Source: Astropecten irregularis
Taxonomy: Eukaryota; Echinodermata; Asteroidea; Paxillosida; Astropectinidae
Assembly (NCBI GenBank): GCA_963971285.1
Contig: OZ020246.1
Span: 20,195,217 to 20,259,216, forward strand
Length of the DNA stretch: 64,000 nt
Direction: 5' to 3'
A program made the translations under genes and the position numbers. The notes under the pieces were generated by a model. The model did no database searches and had not been told where the DNA came from. It was given only the letters and a program-made list of their open reading frames with translations. How positions within the stretch are numbered: position 1 is the first letter of the stretch; each line of letters opens with the position of its first letter. This document shows positions 28,690-39,283 of the stretch, one piece after another.

Positions 28690-28965
28690 CCAGGCACGGT
28701 TCTAGAGCCAAAATTTTTGGGGGGCTAGAAGAGCCATTATTTTTTTGGGGGGGGGCTAGAAGACCCAATATTTTGGGTTCTTCTAACACTCACTACTGCT
28801 ATGTCTTATAAGGGGTCGAAAAACATGCACAATATAGGCCACACAACGCATTTTTTATGTAATTGGCGCTTAATAACTGAAAAAATCCAGTATTTTCAAG
28901 AATTTTCTTTTCACTTGCATTTTTTTTGGGGGGGGGGGGGGGGGGGCTAGAACCGCGCCTGTTTG
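28690..28965. repeat. MITE with G-runs, CAGGCGCGGTTCTAG ends
   Basis: Begins CCAGGCACGGTTCTAGAGCC and ends GGCTAGAACCGCGCCTG. It contains three GGGGGGCTAGAA-type blocks, the last preceded by about 18 G. A related sequence begins at 45994. Confidence 0.75.
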
Positions 28966-30215
28966 AATCCAGCTCCAGTCAATTTTCTGTTCAGTGAATG
29001 AAGGGCTAGCTTAATTTGCATAATTCAAATTAATAAAAACAATATAATATTGTTTACATATCTATTACACACATAATAATACATGATTTTAATAAGGAAA
29101 TCATATTGATTTTGCATGCATTTATACAATTTGAGGGCAAACACAGAAAATCAACCAGAACTGAACCTCAAATCAAAAATGGTATACAAAATTGTTTAAA
29201 AAGTCTTCTTTTTTTTTAAAGTGTAATTCACTTTTTGAAAAACATTTGGTTTTAGGAGACCATTATACCAAGAAAATCACTTTGTGATGTCTATAATTAT
29301 TTTAGGAATAACAAAATTTTAGTCCTGTATTAATATTGGTAAAGATGACATGATTTGTCATGGAATAAAAACAAACGTATGAAATCTTCAGCTCATGTTA
29401 TTATCGCAAACAGTAATAAACGACCAAAAAAAACGTTGCAATTGGCACGCCAAATTGTGAGGGAATAGCTGTCTCATTTAATGAGTCATTTTTGTTGCTT
29501 GGTTTTACTCTTTTCTGTATAAATACCGCATTTCAAAATTCAAAATTTTGACAGTATGTTTATTTCATTGCCATCTTTATACCCTGTACATATATTATGT
29601 AAATCTGTGAACATTTCTGTTTTGGTTTGTTACCCATGTTGTATATGCCTTTAAAAAACAAACAGTGGCATTTATCAGCCTAAATGCAATAATTTAACTA
29701 AAACAAATTTCAAGTTTTAACTGCTCACTCCTGTTAATAGAAGAAAACGATCCAGCAATGAGAAGATACAGCAATGAGAAGTTTGAACAAGGATAACTCG
29801 CCTTGGTGCAATCAGTAAGTATGATTTTAATACTTGTATTATTCCTATTAACTGCTATAATAAATGTGAACGCTACTGCTAATTTATATCTATTTCCTAC
29901 CATCAGCTGCTTCAGGTGCAGTTGAAAATGTTGTGTATACAAAAAAAAGCAAAAATTCAGAACCTTTTTCTTTGAAATTCATGAACAGGGCACCCATGTG
30001 TTTTTTTTTGTCGTCTGATTTGCCCTGACAATCACACATTCACAAGATTTGTTTTACGTCAAAGGTCTTGGCTGATTCTGAAATGTAGGACGATCATATG
30101 TACACGTCCGACAATTCTCATTCTCAATGAAATACACAATAATTAAATGATTATAACTTTATAAGAGCTGTGCATAAATGAAGTTTTCTCTAATTCCGAG
30201 TTTGTAGTAGACAAT

Positions 30216-30353
30216 GGGTCGATTCCACCAAACTCATCATAACTTACTGTCAATCATAGGACTTATGATGCATTGCAGCCCAACGTAGGATACGATGGGT
30301 TAACCTTCGTAACTCGAGTTACGATTGATCGTAGGGCTTCATGAAATCGACCC
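30216..30353. repeat. Palindromic MITE, GGGGTCGATTTC family
   Basis: Begins GGGTCGATTCCACCAAAC and ends ATGAAATCGACCC; the interior CGTAACTCGAGTTACG is palindromic. It lies in the gap between the SRCR genes. Confidence 0.8.
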
Positions 30354-30557
30354 AAGGTCAGTTATAAAGTAAAGTGTATATACAGTACTCAAGGCAAGAG
30401 ATTTGTTGAAATATCACATGTCAAGACAAAATACAATGCATATGTATCTTTTCATGGCAAATCTGAGGAGAGCCCAGAAAAGCTGTGAATAGCGGCTTAT
30501 TTCCATTTAAGATGGAGGGGCATCGAGTTAACAACCAAGAGCACAATGGTAGCTACC

Positions 30558-30655
30558 AACAACACCGAGGCAGCGAACAGGGACACAGAGGAAGGTACCA
30601 GGGGCACCAATGCAGCAACCAGGGGCACCAAGGCAGCGATCAGGGGCACCCTGAA
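30558..30655. repeat. Five-unit 21-bp tandem repeat in the 3' UTR of SRCR receptor B
   Basis: Units begin CAGGGGCACCAAGGCAGCGA or a variant, spaced 21 bases. The period is a multiple of three, so it keeps open frames on both strands, but it lies beyond the stop codon at 30725-30727. Confidence 0.75.
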
Positions 30656-30724
30656 GTTCTTTACCTTGATGAGAGATGTCTTCAGCATTCAGGCTGAGTA
30701 TCTTATCCTATCCCACGGTGGGAT

Positions 30725-30853
30725 TCACACTGCTGTGGAGCATGCTGCAGAGTCCGGTGGTGCCTCTACAGTCCCAGGTGCTTGCATATTGATAGCCTCT
30801 ACCGTGTGGATGTTAGGATCCTTAGCAACCTCATCATATGAAGGTGGTAAGTC
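30725..30853 (-). CDS. SRCR receptor B, last coding exon (PPSY tail)
   Basis: Acceptor TTTTTGTCCAG at 30854 onward. Reads DLPPSYDEVAKDPN to ACSTAV and stop TGA at 30727-30725. Joins the donor CAGGAG|GTGAGA of the membrane exon in phase 0. Confidence 0.8.
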   Translation of the reverse strand, partial: DLPPSYDEVAKDPNIHTVEAINMQAPGTVEAPPDSAACSTAV

Positions 30854-33800
30854 CTGGACAAAAAGAACAAAGAACATTTGAATGCCACAACAAAATTGGA
30901 GCGACCGATTAGCCTATTTGTGAGATTCAGGATCTGAAATTTGTTTTACAAAGTGAAGATCATAGACAAGGCATAGTCATTTATAGTCCAGCAAAGAAGA
31001 CGGCAAGGAACCCAAATTTGCAGGGAGTTTGGAATCGTATGTCTCTGACCAATCAATCAGACCAATCATCAGCAAATCTTATAATATCCAGCCACACACA
31101 AATTAGCACTTGCCGGCCACATTTATCTTGGGATAAAAATTTCTTTCTGTTGTGTTTTCCTATAACAGATAAATACTGTTCATCATTTCGATCTTTGTCC
31201 GGCATTTTTAGCCCAAGCTCAAGAAAGTTTCTCTTCTGAATTGGATATGAAAGTTCAGAGCACCTAGATCTCACCTCCTGAGGGACTGCATTATATGAAT
31301 TTCCTTGGGCATTGGGATCCGGCTGACTCGGCGGGATGACCACTATGGTTGGCTCCTTCGATCTGGCATACATTTTTACGCAACAGCTGGCCACACTCAC
31401 CAACACCAGGCCAACGGACAGACCGATGCCGATGTAGGTCGGAATTTTGGAACCGCCTTCAAAATCTGTGGATTGAATGCATCACAAGAACTGACAACCC
31501 GTTTTCGAATTCGTCTAGATTCAAGTTTATGGCCACAGCTATGGCTATGGCTGTTGTTTGGGGGTATTCCTGCACCCAGCCTTTGCTTCACTGCACTGAA
31601 GTCATGATGCACTGTGAAAGCCATGGTCACAGCCTTAATTGTTTGGCTGACAATAAACCAAACTAATACAAATCTGCAAACCATCAATCAGATATTATGA
31701 AAAGCTCAGAGTTCAAAAGTGCTGTGGCTCAATCGTGAGGCTGTGCACCCTTTTCAATACTACAGTGAGATTGTTTTTAGAATGGTGAGTATAGTAGCGC
31801 CCCCAAATGTTATATATTGTCCAGCTTAATCTGTGGCAGTGGAACAGATCATGTGTAAATCTCCAGTCTTCTTGTAATACCAAGATCATGTTATGTATTA
31901 TTAAAGATAGTGTAAACATAAATGGAGAGGGATAAAGGGATTGAGTGTATACCTGGTGGGATGACGGTCGGACGGGGGTCACCCGATGGGTACTCATCGC
32001 TGTAACACACCACACCTGCATCATTGGAGCGGATGCAATAGGCGGCGTATCCATAATAGCATTGGGTGATGTCCGGCTCGGAGCCAGAGCACTCTAGGTC
32101 CGTCAGGATGATCTCGCCCGTCCCTGATCCGTAGACTTCAGCCGTGTCGTACCCGTCCAAGGCCATGACAGCCTTGGAGAATCCCAGCTGCTGGCAGATT
32201 ACGTTGGCGTCGTTGAGGTCCCATTTGTCGTGACATATAGTGCCCCAATTCTCCCCGTACAACACCTCCACGCGGCCCTGGTTGGGGTATTGGCTGCCAA
32301 TCACACGCACTTCACTAACTATGATGGTAAACAGAAAACAATAGATTTGGAGGTGACAGGGATACTACTGTGAATTTGTTGAGGGCTCAGAAGAGAAGCT
32401 GCAATGCAGGTCGTCAGGTCTATCAGTCTGGAGGTAATTTCAAATCTGAAAATCTCCAGGCAGGCTCATTACGATATTCATTACCAGCAACTCGTTCCAA
32501 AGTATATCAACTTAACTTTGGATGCCTGTATACATTACATACATGTACATTTATACGTACACTGTATAAGTTCCGGCACTGCACGATCATTAAGGGGAGG
32601 GGGAATGATCCTGAGGGGTCAGGTCCACTCCCAGCTTCCCCCTGCCTCCCACCATTAGCAAAAAAAAACCCAGAATCATCATAACTGCTAATTAGTGCAA
32701 TCACCAGGCAGTACAGCTAACTCTCAAACAAAATAATGACATGATTTATAAAAAATGCTTGGAGTTAGGAGGACCTGACGTTTTGATCCTAGCAGGATCT
32801 TTCTCAAAGTCTGTTCAAACTACTTCAGGTGTGAACTTGACACTGTGAAAAAACATACACCTGTAGAGGCTTACATTCCACGTAGGGCTTTTGGGAACAT
32901 GTGACTTCTGCTCTGCTGATGCTTCTACAATCAATGGAATCACCCAGCGCTATGCCGCACTGGGTGAGGTTATCCTCCTTGCCGGAACAGGCCAGATTGG
33001 TCAGCCACACAGGGCCCGACGGCGACAGGTATGCAGAGGAGTACAGTATCTGCGAGTCCCGATAGCCGAGCTGACGGCACACCACGCGGGCATCCTTGTC
33101 CTCCCAGCTGCTATCGCAGACCTGACCCCACTGGCCACGGTGGTAGATCTCAACTCGTCCCTCGTAAACCTCATCGCCTCCACTCAACCGCACATCCCCT
33201 TCCACCGCTACAGGATAGAAGAACACGAACAAATGTTGGTAAAACACTTGCCTATGACCAAAAACAAGACTCCACTGATGTCTATGTCTAGAACTGCAGA
33301 ATCCTTTTTCAACAACAAAGACCGTTCAGCCCACACACAAATACTTAACATGGTGTTTGCAGGCTCACATTGCTCTACAGTCTAAAGAACATGCCATATG
33401 GGCAACCACCAATTGTCAGATATGGGCAGATCCCCGACCCCCCCAAAAAAAAGAACATTTTAGGGTTATTGATTTTGAAATCAACACAGATTCAATATAA
33501 ACACAGAAGAAAGCCTGTGAAGAGAGATGCTCAGTTGTCCAAGATTTTTCAGGGGAACAAAACTCAACCCTGAACAACTTTTTTGTTTAGACTTTTGAGC
33601 TCTGACGATTACGATAGATGTGTTTGGTTTTGTGTCACGAAATTACAATTGCAGCTTCAGCTGGACCGAAATGGACAATTGTGGACACTTGACCGTTGAC
33701 TCGATCACTCACCATCTTTGAAGATACCACACTGGATGGCCGCATCGCTGTCCATGCAAGGTGTCTCCCTCGGCGTCCGGGGGCAGAAGACCAGTCGCGT

Positions 33801-36800
33801 CTCCCGCCCACTGCAGTTGGGCACTCCCTCCAGGATGCCGTAGGATTGGCTGCGGCCAAAGGTTCCGCCGGGGATGGCTGGCTCGGGAGGGGGCAGGCCG
33901 AGCTGGCGACACACAATCTTCCTCCCCGTGGTGGTCAAGTCGTCGGAGCACACAGTCCGCCACTCATTCCTGTCGTAGATTTCGATGCGTCCTTCACTTG
34001 GCGCTGAACCATTAACAAGTCGGGTTTTTCCTTCAATGCCTTTAAACAAAACAAATACACATTCTCCATCTGTAAAATGAACATTCTGCCTGTGGCCAAG
34101 GTTTCAAATCTCTCCAATACTTCAAGAATACAGAGGAACGCCACGCTGGGATGCACAGAAATTGTTCGTTATAGTGATCTTTTGTTATAGTGTACACTGT
34201 AGTCTGTTCACCAGGCCTATACATTGTACACTAAAATTGGAAGCCAAGGATGATGTCCGGTATAGCCAAATGTTTGGTATAGCAGCGTTCAATGTTCATT
34301 ATAGCAGCATTCCACTGCCATAAGAATTATCAGAAGAGTAAATGGCAAAATGTTCAACCTCTTTTCCCCCTTTAACTTAAACTTTTCTATCAAAACAAAA
34401 AAGATTTTTGAACACAAAGAATGATATGATCCCATTTATGACACTCGAAATAAGTCTAGACGAAGGTCCTACAATATTTGGGAGACAATGAAGTGTCCCC
34501 CCTAATAATGTCTGATGGCTCTGTAGTGTTTCAATATGTATTGCAAATTTGGTTTTCCAATTCCCAAAATGACTACCAGTATTGTATGAAAGATTAACCT
34601 GGTTCGTAGCCGCTGCAGACTACATATGCATCGTTGGCATGGGTGCAGGAGACTGCAGGGTCATTGGGATCCACAATCCGACAGCTGTCCGTGTCGTAGC
34701 TATACTCCGTCGCCGGACAGGTCGCTATCGCACCAGTTCCGGTAGCAAAACGGCCTGTACCAAATGAGGTGGCTGGCCGATAGTTCAGCTTCTGACAGAC
34801 GTCTTCGGCCTTCATAAAATCCCAGTCTGTGCCACAAATTGTCGCCCATGTATTGGCCGAACCGGCGTACACTTCCACTCTGCCTTGGTAGGGGTCCGGT
34901 CCGTCAACGAGTCGTAATTTCCCGTTCTCTGCTGTTTAGGGGAAAAAAATCAAAGTGAACAACGATGACCATGCATGGTGAAGGTAGCAAGTTGGGTAGG
35001 AGGTTTGCAAGTAGCAACCTGTTGCAATTATCTCTTTTTAGAGTGTGTGTTTCACCGAACTCATCATAACTTACTATCAATGTAGCACTGCTGCCCTACG
35101 TAGGATACGATGGTTTATTAACTTGTTACGATCGATTATAGAGAGCGTGCACGTGACGTCAATTGACAGCTTATCGGCCATTTTGGACGGCACGCGTACG
35201 CACTCACGTGTACGCGTGGTACAAGACAGCGCAGCATCATATGCACGCACTTCTGCATCAGGTTGATTTGCAAGCTACGCGAACGCATGTGGTTACATAC
35301 GTGCATTATACGTCCACGTGTACAGCGTTGCCATCCAAAATGGTGTCCTGACCACGTGACTGCACGAGCTCTATAGGGCTTTGTGAAGTCGACCCAAGGG
35401 AATTTGATTCCATTATAGCATACTCTGTCCATTGTCAGGATTCCGAAGAGATTTCCAACAGTGAGGTGGCCGGGTTTATAAGAAGTCTATCACAGTTTTG
35501 CATGTGCTTCCTTCAGCAGTGTCACTGCCAAGATATGTCTTTGTCTATCTCCCCTCTAATTAAATTGGAGGTTTACCTTTCCCATTAGATTTAATCAATG
35601 CCGCTTGATTAATTCCATTGTTTACAGGTGGCTGCATTGATGAAACAGAAGAAAAAGTAGCCGTAGACAATGCTTACTTATTGAAGGATCTGGAATGGGA
35701 GTGACTGTCTCGACATTGGAACAGACAATGCCAAGATCTCTTTTGTGGTCCTCACACCTGAACCAAGGATTGCCCAGGCCGCTGTGGTAACAGTCCACGA
35801 TGCGTTCTTCGTTGCCATTGCAGTTCAGGCCGGACAGCACCACCAGTCCAGTCCCAGGTCCGAACGACGTGATGTCCACACTGTAGAGAAACCCCAGCTG
35901 ATTACAGATCACGGTCATCTCCTCGTCGTTAATCCAGGACCGGCCACAGATCGTCCCCCACTCGCCTTGGTAAAGGATTTCCACACGGCCTTCCATGGTG
36001 CTCCCACCATCCACCAGACGAAGATCAAATTCTTTGGCTGCACACACACAAACACACAAAAAAAAAAGGCAAATGATCATGATGTAACGAGCTAAATATT
36101 TCCCCAGCCATCCTGAGAGTTTGTTTTGGCTGATATGAATCTGACACAATATGCAAGGAAGCCCATGAATGGTACTCACCTTCGGCTGGCATGCCGCAAC
36201 GAACTGCGGCATCACCGATGTTACAGGTAGTTGGTGTCCGGGAGCAACGGGTGAGACTTGTCTCTTGTCCCGTACAGTCAAAGGAGTCCTGTAGGATGCT
36301 GTTAACATTGCTGCTGCCGAACGTTCCTCCTGGCACAACCGCCTGAGGGGACGGCAGTCCCACTTGCTGACAGGCGACCTGTGCCGCTGACAATGTCCAG
36401 CCATCCGAGCAGATCCCCTTCCACAGATTCTTCTCAAAGATTTCCACTCGCCCTTCGGCCTGCTGGGTTCCACCGACAAAACGGATGTGTCCCTCTCTGC
36501 CTGTTTAGGTAAAGAAAGCAATAATTTTTGGAGGGCAGATTGGGTGGATTACGAACAACTGGTTCAAAGGAGTGAACAACAAAACTGCATCAGAGAATTC
36601 CGAGGATAAAAAGGATTATGGTCACCATCCAGGATGGAGGAAAAAAAAATGCCTTTGCAATCGATACTGAATTCAAGTTCATCATGAGATGTTCCTAATA
36701 TTTTGGGAAATAGTTGTTGAGGGTAAAGGAGAAGGGGGAAGGGGATGGTTCATGGACGTTAGCTCTTGGAATGATTCACTGACGTGATTCTGGCCTTACC

Positions 36801-37961
36801 TGGTTCAAGCCCGCTGCATACCACATCCGGAGCCGTATCATGGGAGCAGGCGGCACTTGTGTCGCTCTCATTCACCCCCTGACAGCTTTCTTGATCAAAG
36901 TTGAAAGGGCCCTCATAGTTGAATGTGGTCGCCGAGCAGGACGCGATCAGTCCCGATCCTCTGTCGTAGCGGCCAGTCCCAGTTGATGTAATGGGACGAT
37001 ACCCGAGCTTCTGGCAAACAAAGGAAGCCCGGGCAAAGTCCCAGTCAGTGCTGCAGAGGGGCAGCCAGTCTCTGGTGTCATAAACGAAGACCTCCACTCG
37101 GCCCTGGTAAGGGTCGGGTCCGCCCACGAGTCGAAACTTACCATTGTTCAAAATAGCAGATATCTCTGGACAAAGAATGTGAAAACAGTGAGATGAATGG
37201 ATGGACAAATGAAACACTTCACGGCACACAGAGCAATGCTTGGGAGCTATAAAGCAAGTCTTAAACTAGTTTCTGCATCCACTGGGGTAAATTAAAAACA
37301 ATCAAGTGATCAGCCGAAAAGGATTTTGTTCACACGTGACTCAGACTAGATTAACTGCGGATTAGCTAAAATAAACAGACAAGTCTAGCTTGAACAACTT
37401 GTGACAGAATATCTCCGAAATCAACTATTAATAAGCTGTTTAGCATCTCCTTTGATCTTTAAATTGAGACAATCGAGATAACGCCGGATAACCTGGAGCC
37501 ATCTCAATGCTGAGGAATCTTGTACAATTGAACTGCTTCAACTCACCGGGTGACAGTGTTGGAGTGACAGAAGTGGCTGGAACGTCTGAACAGACCACCC
37601 CTACATCTTCACTGTGCCCACAGTTGGATTTTCCCAGCACATCATGGTAACAATCCAAAATGCTGGCTTCATTCCCATTGCAATTCACATCGTCTAGGAC
37701 GATGGTGCCCACCCCGGGTCCGAACGACCGGACGGCAGTGGCTAAGCCGAACCCCAGCTGCCGACAGGCTATGGATGCCTCCTCAATGTCAAACTGGTCG
37801 TCGCAAATGGTCCCCCACTCGTCTTGATAGAAGATCTCCAGACGGCCATTCATGCTGGTTGTACTGTCTTCCAGACGTAGTCGGACTCCTTGAGCTCCTA
37901 GATAAAAAATAAACAGCATGAAAACAAAGCACAGCTGTGTCAATAGACTCAATACATGCAT
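30725..37961 (-). CDS. SRCR receptor B: eight SRCR domains, one membrane segment, PPSY tail
   Basis: Exons in transcript order: 37547-37961 (signal and SRCR 1) or 37547-37897 with a separate 5' exon, then 36800-37165, 36180-36500, 35678-36037, 34599-34931, 33713-34039, 32875-33207 and 31953-32318 (SRCR 2-8), 31275-31465 (membrane) and 30725-30853 (tail). All SRCR exons are bounded by phase-1 GT-AG introns. The membrane helix is YIGIGLSVGLVLVSVASCCV. The tail holds SYNAV (YxxPhi type), LPPSYDEV (PPxY, WW-domain ligand) and ends STAV (PDZ class I). The last intron is phase 0. Without splicing at 37898, an N-terminus MHVLSLLTQLCFVFMLFIFYLGAQG reads straight into SRCR 1 and looks like a signal peptide, but the same T-rich stretch also looks like a polypyrimidine tract. 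Confidence 0.85.
31275..31465 (-). CDS. SRCR receptor B, membrane-spanning exon
   Basis: DFEGGSKIPT, then a 20-residue hydrophobic helix, then KMYARSKEP and NSYNAVPQE. If the donor at 31274-31273 were not used, the frame stays open to 31053, giving a different tail. Confidence 0.85.
31953..32318 (-). CDS. SRCR receptor B, domain 8 (membrane-proximal)
   Basis: EVRVIGSQYPNQGRVEVLYG, WGTICHDKWDLNDANVIC, six cysteines, then a proline-rich linker (GDPRPTVIPPG). Confidence 0.9.
32875..33207 (-). CDS. SRCR receptor B, domain 7
   Basis: AVEGDVRLSGGDEVYEGRVE, WGQVCDSSW, VVCRQLGY, six cysteines. Donor GGAAT|GTAAGC. Confidence 0.9.
33713..34039 (-). CDS. SRCR receptor B, domain 6
   Basis: GIEGKTRLVNGSAPSEGRIE and PGGTFGRSQSYGILEG, six cysteines. 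Matches domain 3 (GTQQAEGRVEIFEKN, PGGTFGSSNVNSILQD). Confidence 0.9.
34599..34931 (-). CDS. SRCR receptor B, domain 5
   Basis: ENGKLRLVDGPDPYQGRVEV, VCQKLNYRPATSFGTGRF, six cysteines. Matches domain 2 (NNGKFRLVGGPDPYQGRVEV, VCQKLGYRPITSTGTGRY). Confidence 0.9.
35046..35395. repeat. GGGGTCGATTTC-family MITE interrupted by a nested element
   Basis: Outer parts 35046-35137 and 35371-35395 are the family (AACTCATCATAACTTACTATCAA; GGGCTTTGTGAAGTCGACCC). The inner 35138-35370 has its own inverted ends (GCGTGCACGTGACGTCAATT; ACCACGTGACTGCACGAGCTC shortened) with CCATTTTGGA on one side and TCCAAAATGG on the other, and TATAG on both flanks. Confidence 0.65.
35678..36037 (-). CDS. SRCR receptor B, domain 4
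   Basis: AKEFDLRLVDGGSTMEGRVE, SFGPGTGLVVLSGLNCNGNE, DCYHSGLG, six cysteines. Matches domain 1. The AKEFDLRL start also resembles domains 2 and 4 of receptor A. Confidence 0.9.
36180..36500 (-). CDS. SRCR receptor B, domain 3
   Basis: GREGHIRFVGGTQQAEGRVE, ICSDGWTLSAAQVACQQVGL, six cysteines. A different frame across this exon is also open (36% longer by chance) but has no SRCR pattern. Confidence 0.9.
36800..37165 (-). CDS. SRCR receptor B, domain 2
   Basis: EISAILNNGKFRLVGGPDPY, six cysteines, NFDQESCQGVNES between the fourth and fifth. The exon contains an in-exon GTAAGT near 37140 that could act as a cryptic donor. Confidence 0.88.
37547..37961 (-). CDS. SRCR receptor B, domain 1 with possible signal peptide
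   Basis: SRCR part is 37547-37897: GAQGVRLRLEDSTTSMNGRL, WGTICDDQFDIEEASIAC, six cysteines, donor TCACCCG|GTGAGT. ATG 37961-37959 would open a signal peptide directly in front. The alternative is an acceptor TTTATCTAG at 37898-37900 joined to an upstream exon. Confidence 0.75.
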
Positions 37962-38509
37962 CGTATACATTCTTGCATCCACAGATAAAACTAATAATTT
38001 CATGAGGTAATAATTCCTGAACAAAACAAAACAAAAAACCTCCCCTTTGCATTATGTCTCTCTTTTTTGTTGGTGAATTGAACTGGTGAAGGGAAGCGGG
38101 AAGGCCATGAATATTTCATAGTAGCCATTTCAATGTCCTTAAGCACTTCAGGACAGATTTCTGTTCACTCTTTGACCCCCCCCCCCCCCCCATTAAAAAA
38201 ACAAACATTTTTAGTGTCATTTTTTGGGGGGGAATGAGTGGAAAAGCAACTTGGTATCATTTGCCTGTGCAGCATTTCAGAGATTTTCATTCCTTATCTC
38301 ATTTCAAATAAAATCTCTTCATTGTGGCATACACCATGGAGGAAGGAAATCTTTTCCTTCCTCCATGCATGTACACCAAGCTCATTTTCGCTATTAGTAA
38401 ATTTGAACATTTGTAGGATTTGGGCTTTCTCTTCTTTTCATTTTGCTGTTTCCAAGCCTAAATCTATGATATGACAGTAAACAAAAAAAACCCAAAAAAT
38501 CTTCTCACC

Positions 38510-38563
38510 CGATGAAGAAATAAATGAAAACACCAGAAGCAGCGCAAGGCACTTGGACGTCAT
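38510..38563 (-). CDS. Candidate alternative signal-peptide exon of SRCR receptor B
   Basis: MTSKCLALLLVFSFILHR, followed by a strong donor CGG|GTGAGA. An upstream in-frame ATG lies at about 38602. It ends in phase 0 while the SRCR 1 acceptor needs one leftover base, so it cannot be joined directly; a small exon in 37900-38500 would be needed. Confidence 0.35.
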
Positions 38564-39283
38564 CCTATTTTTGGACGGAGTGGCGACTGTGGCATCATTC
38601 ATGGCTAGATTATTCTTTTATAATCGATCTCCAAGTTCTGCAATGAATCAAGACACAAAGTGTAGAATGTTTCAGTAAATGTGATATGTCTGGAAAGTTC
38701 ATTTGTGGGCCCACACAACAGTGACACTACCCAGTAAGAGGATCCTGTAATAATTTGTACCACTCAGCTACATTTGTACTTTCCTTTTGTTTAAATTTTA
38801 ACATCTTGTTTTTACTGGCACTGATTCAAAATAGACCCTGTTCCAATAAGAGTTAAACGTTTTACTGCTCTGTATGCTTGTTGATGTATAAAGCAGGCTT
38901 AGGTTTTGACAAAGTTGGCAGGGTTGTAAATGAGTATTAAAAGGGGAAATTATGAGGGGAATCAGTGATGTTTAACACGCAGACAATGGAAAGTGAACTG
39001 TGCACATGCAAACTATACCAACTTGATGCAAATGTTGGTATTATAGATTGAGATTTATTCTTACCAGGTAAAAGCAGTACTGGGTAGTAAAAATTCTAGG
39101 ACCAGAAAATTCTTCTAGAAGAAGAGTTGATTAGTTCATTTTTTTTTTTAATATGAACCAATACTAAACAAAGTCAATTTGAAAACAATTTGTATCAAGA
39201 AAAAAAAAAACATGAAAGACATTTTACACATTTTCTTAGCAAGCTTTGTTGCAAATCAGCAATTTGCTGCTTATACCTAGTAT
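38564..39283. other. Upstream region of SRCR receptor B
   Basis: AT-rich DNA without recognisable coding sequence. Probably contains the promoter, but no core element stands out. Confidence 0.4.

Larger units (their letters stand above)
28182..30724. other. Region between the two convergent SRCR genes
   Basis: 3' UTRs and repeats. AATAAA at 29032-29037 is a weak poly(A) candidate for receptor A. About 29190-29655 is a diverged relative of the TTAA-flanked MITE (TGTGAACATTTCTGTTTTGG near its end). No coding exon was recognised. Confidence 0.5.

Noticed and set aside
28920-28950. Poly-G runs as assembly gaps or errors
   Set aside because: They sit within recognisable inverted-end elements that occur more than once, so they are likely real, though exact lengths are uncertain.
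35622-36521. A 299-residue minus-strand open frame
   Set aside because: It covers SRCR domain 4 in frame, but its first part is an out-of-frame reading of domain 3 plus an intron.
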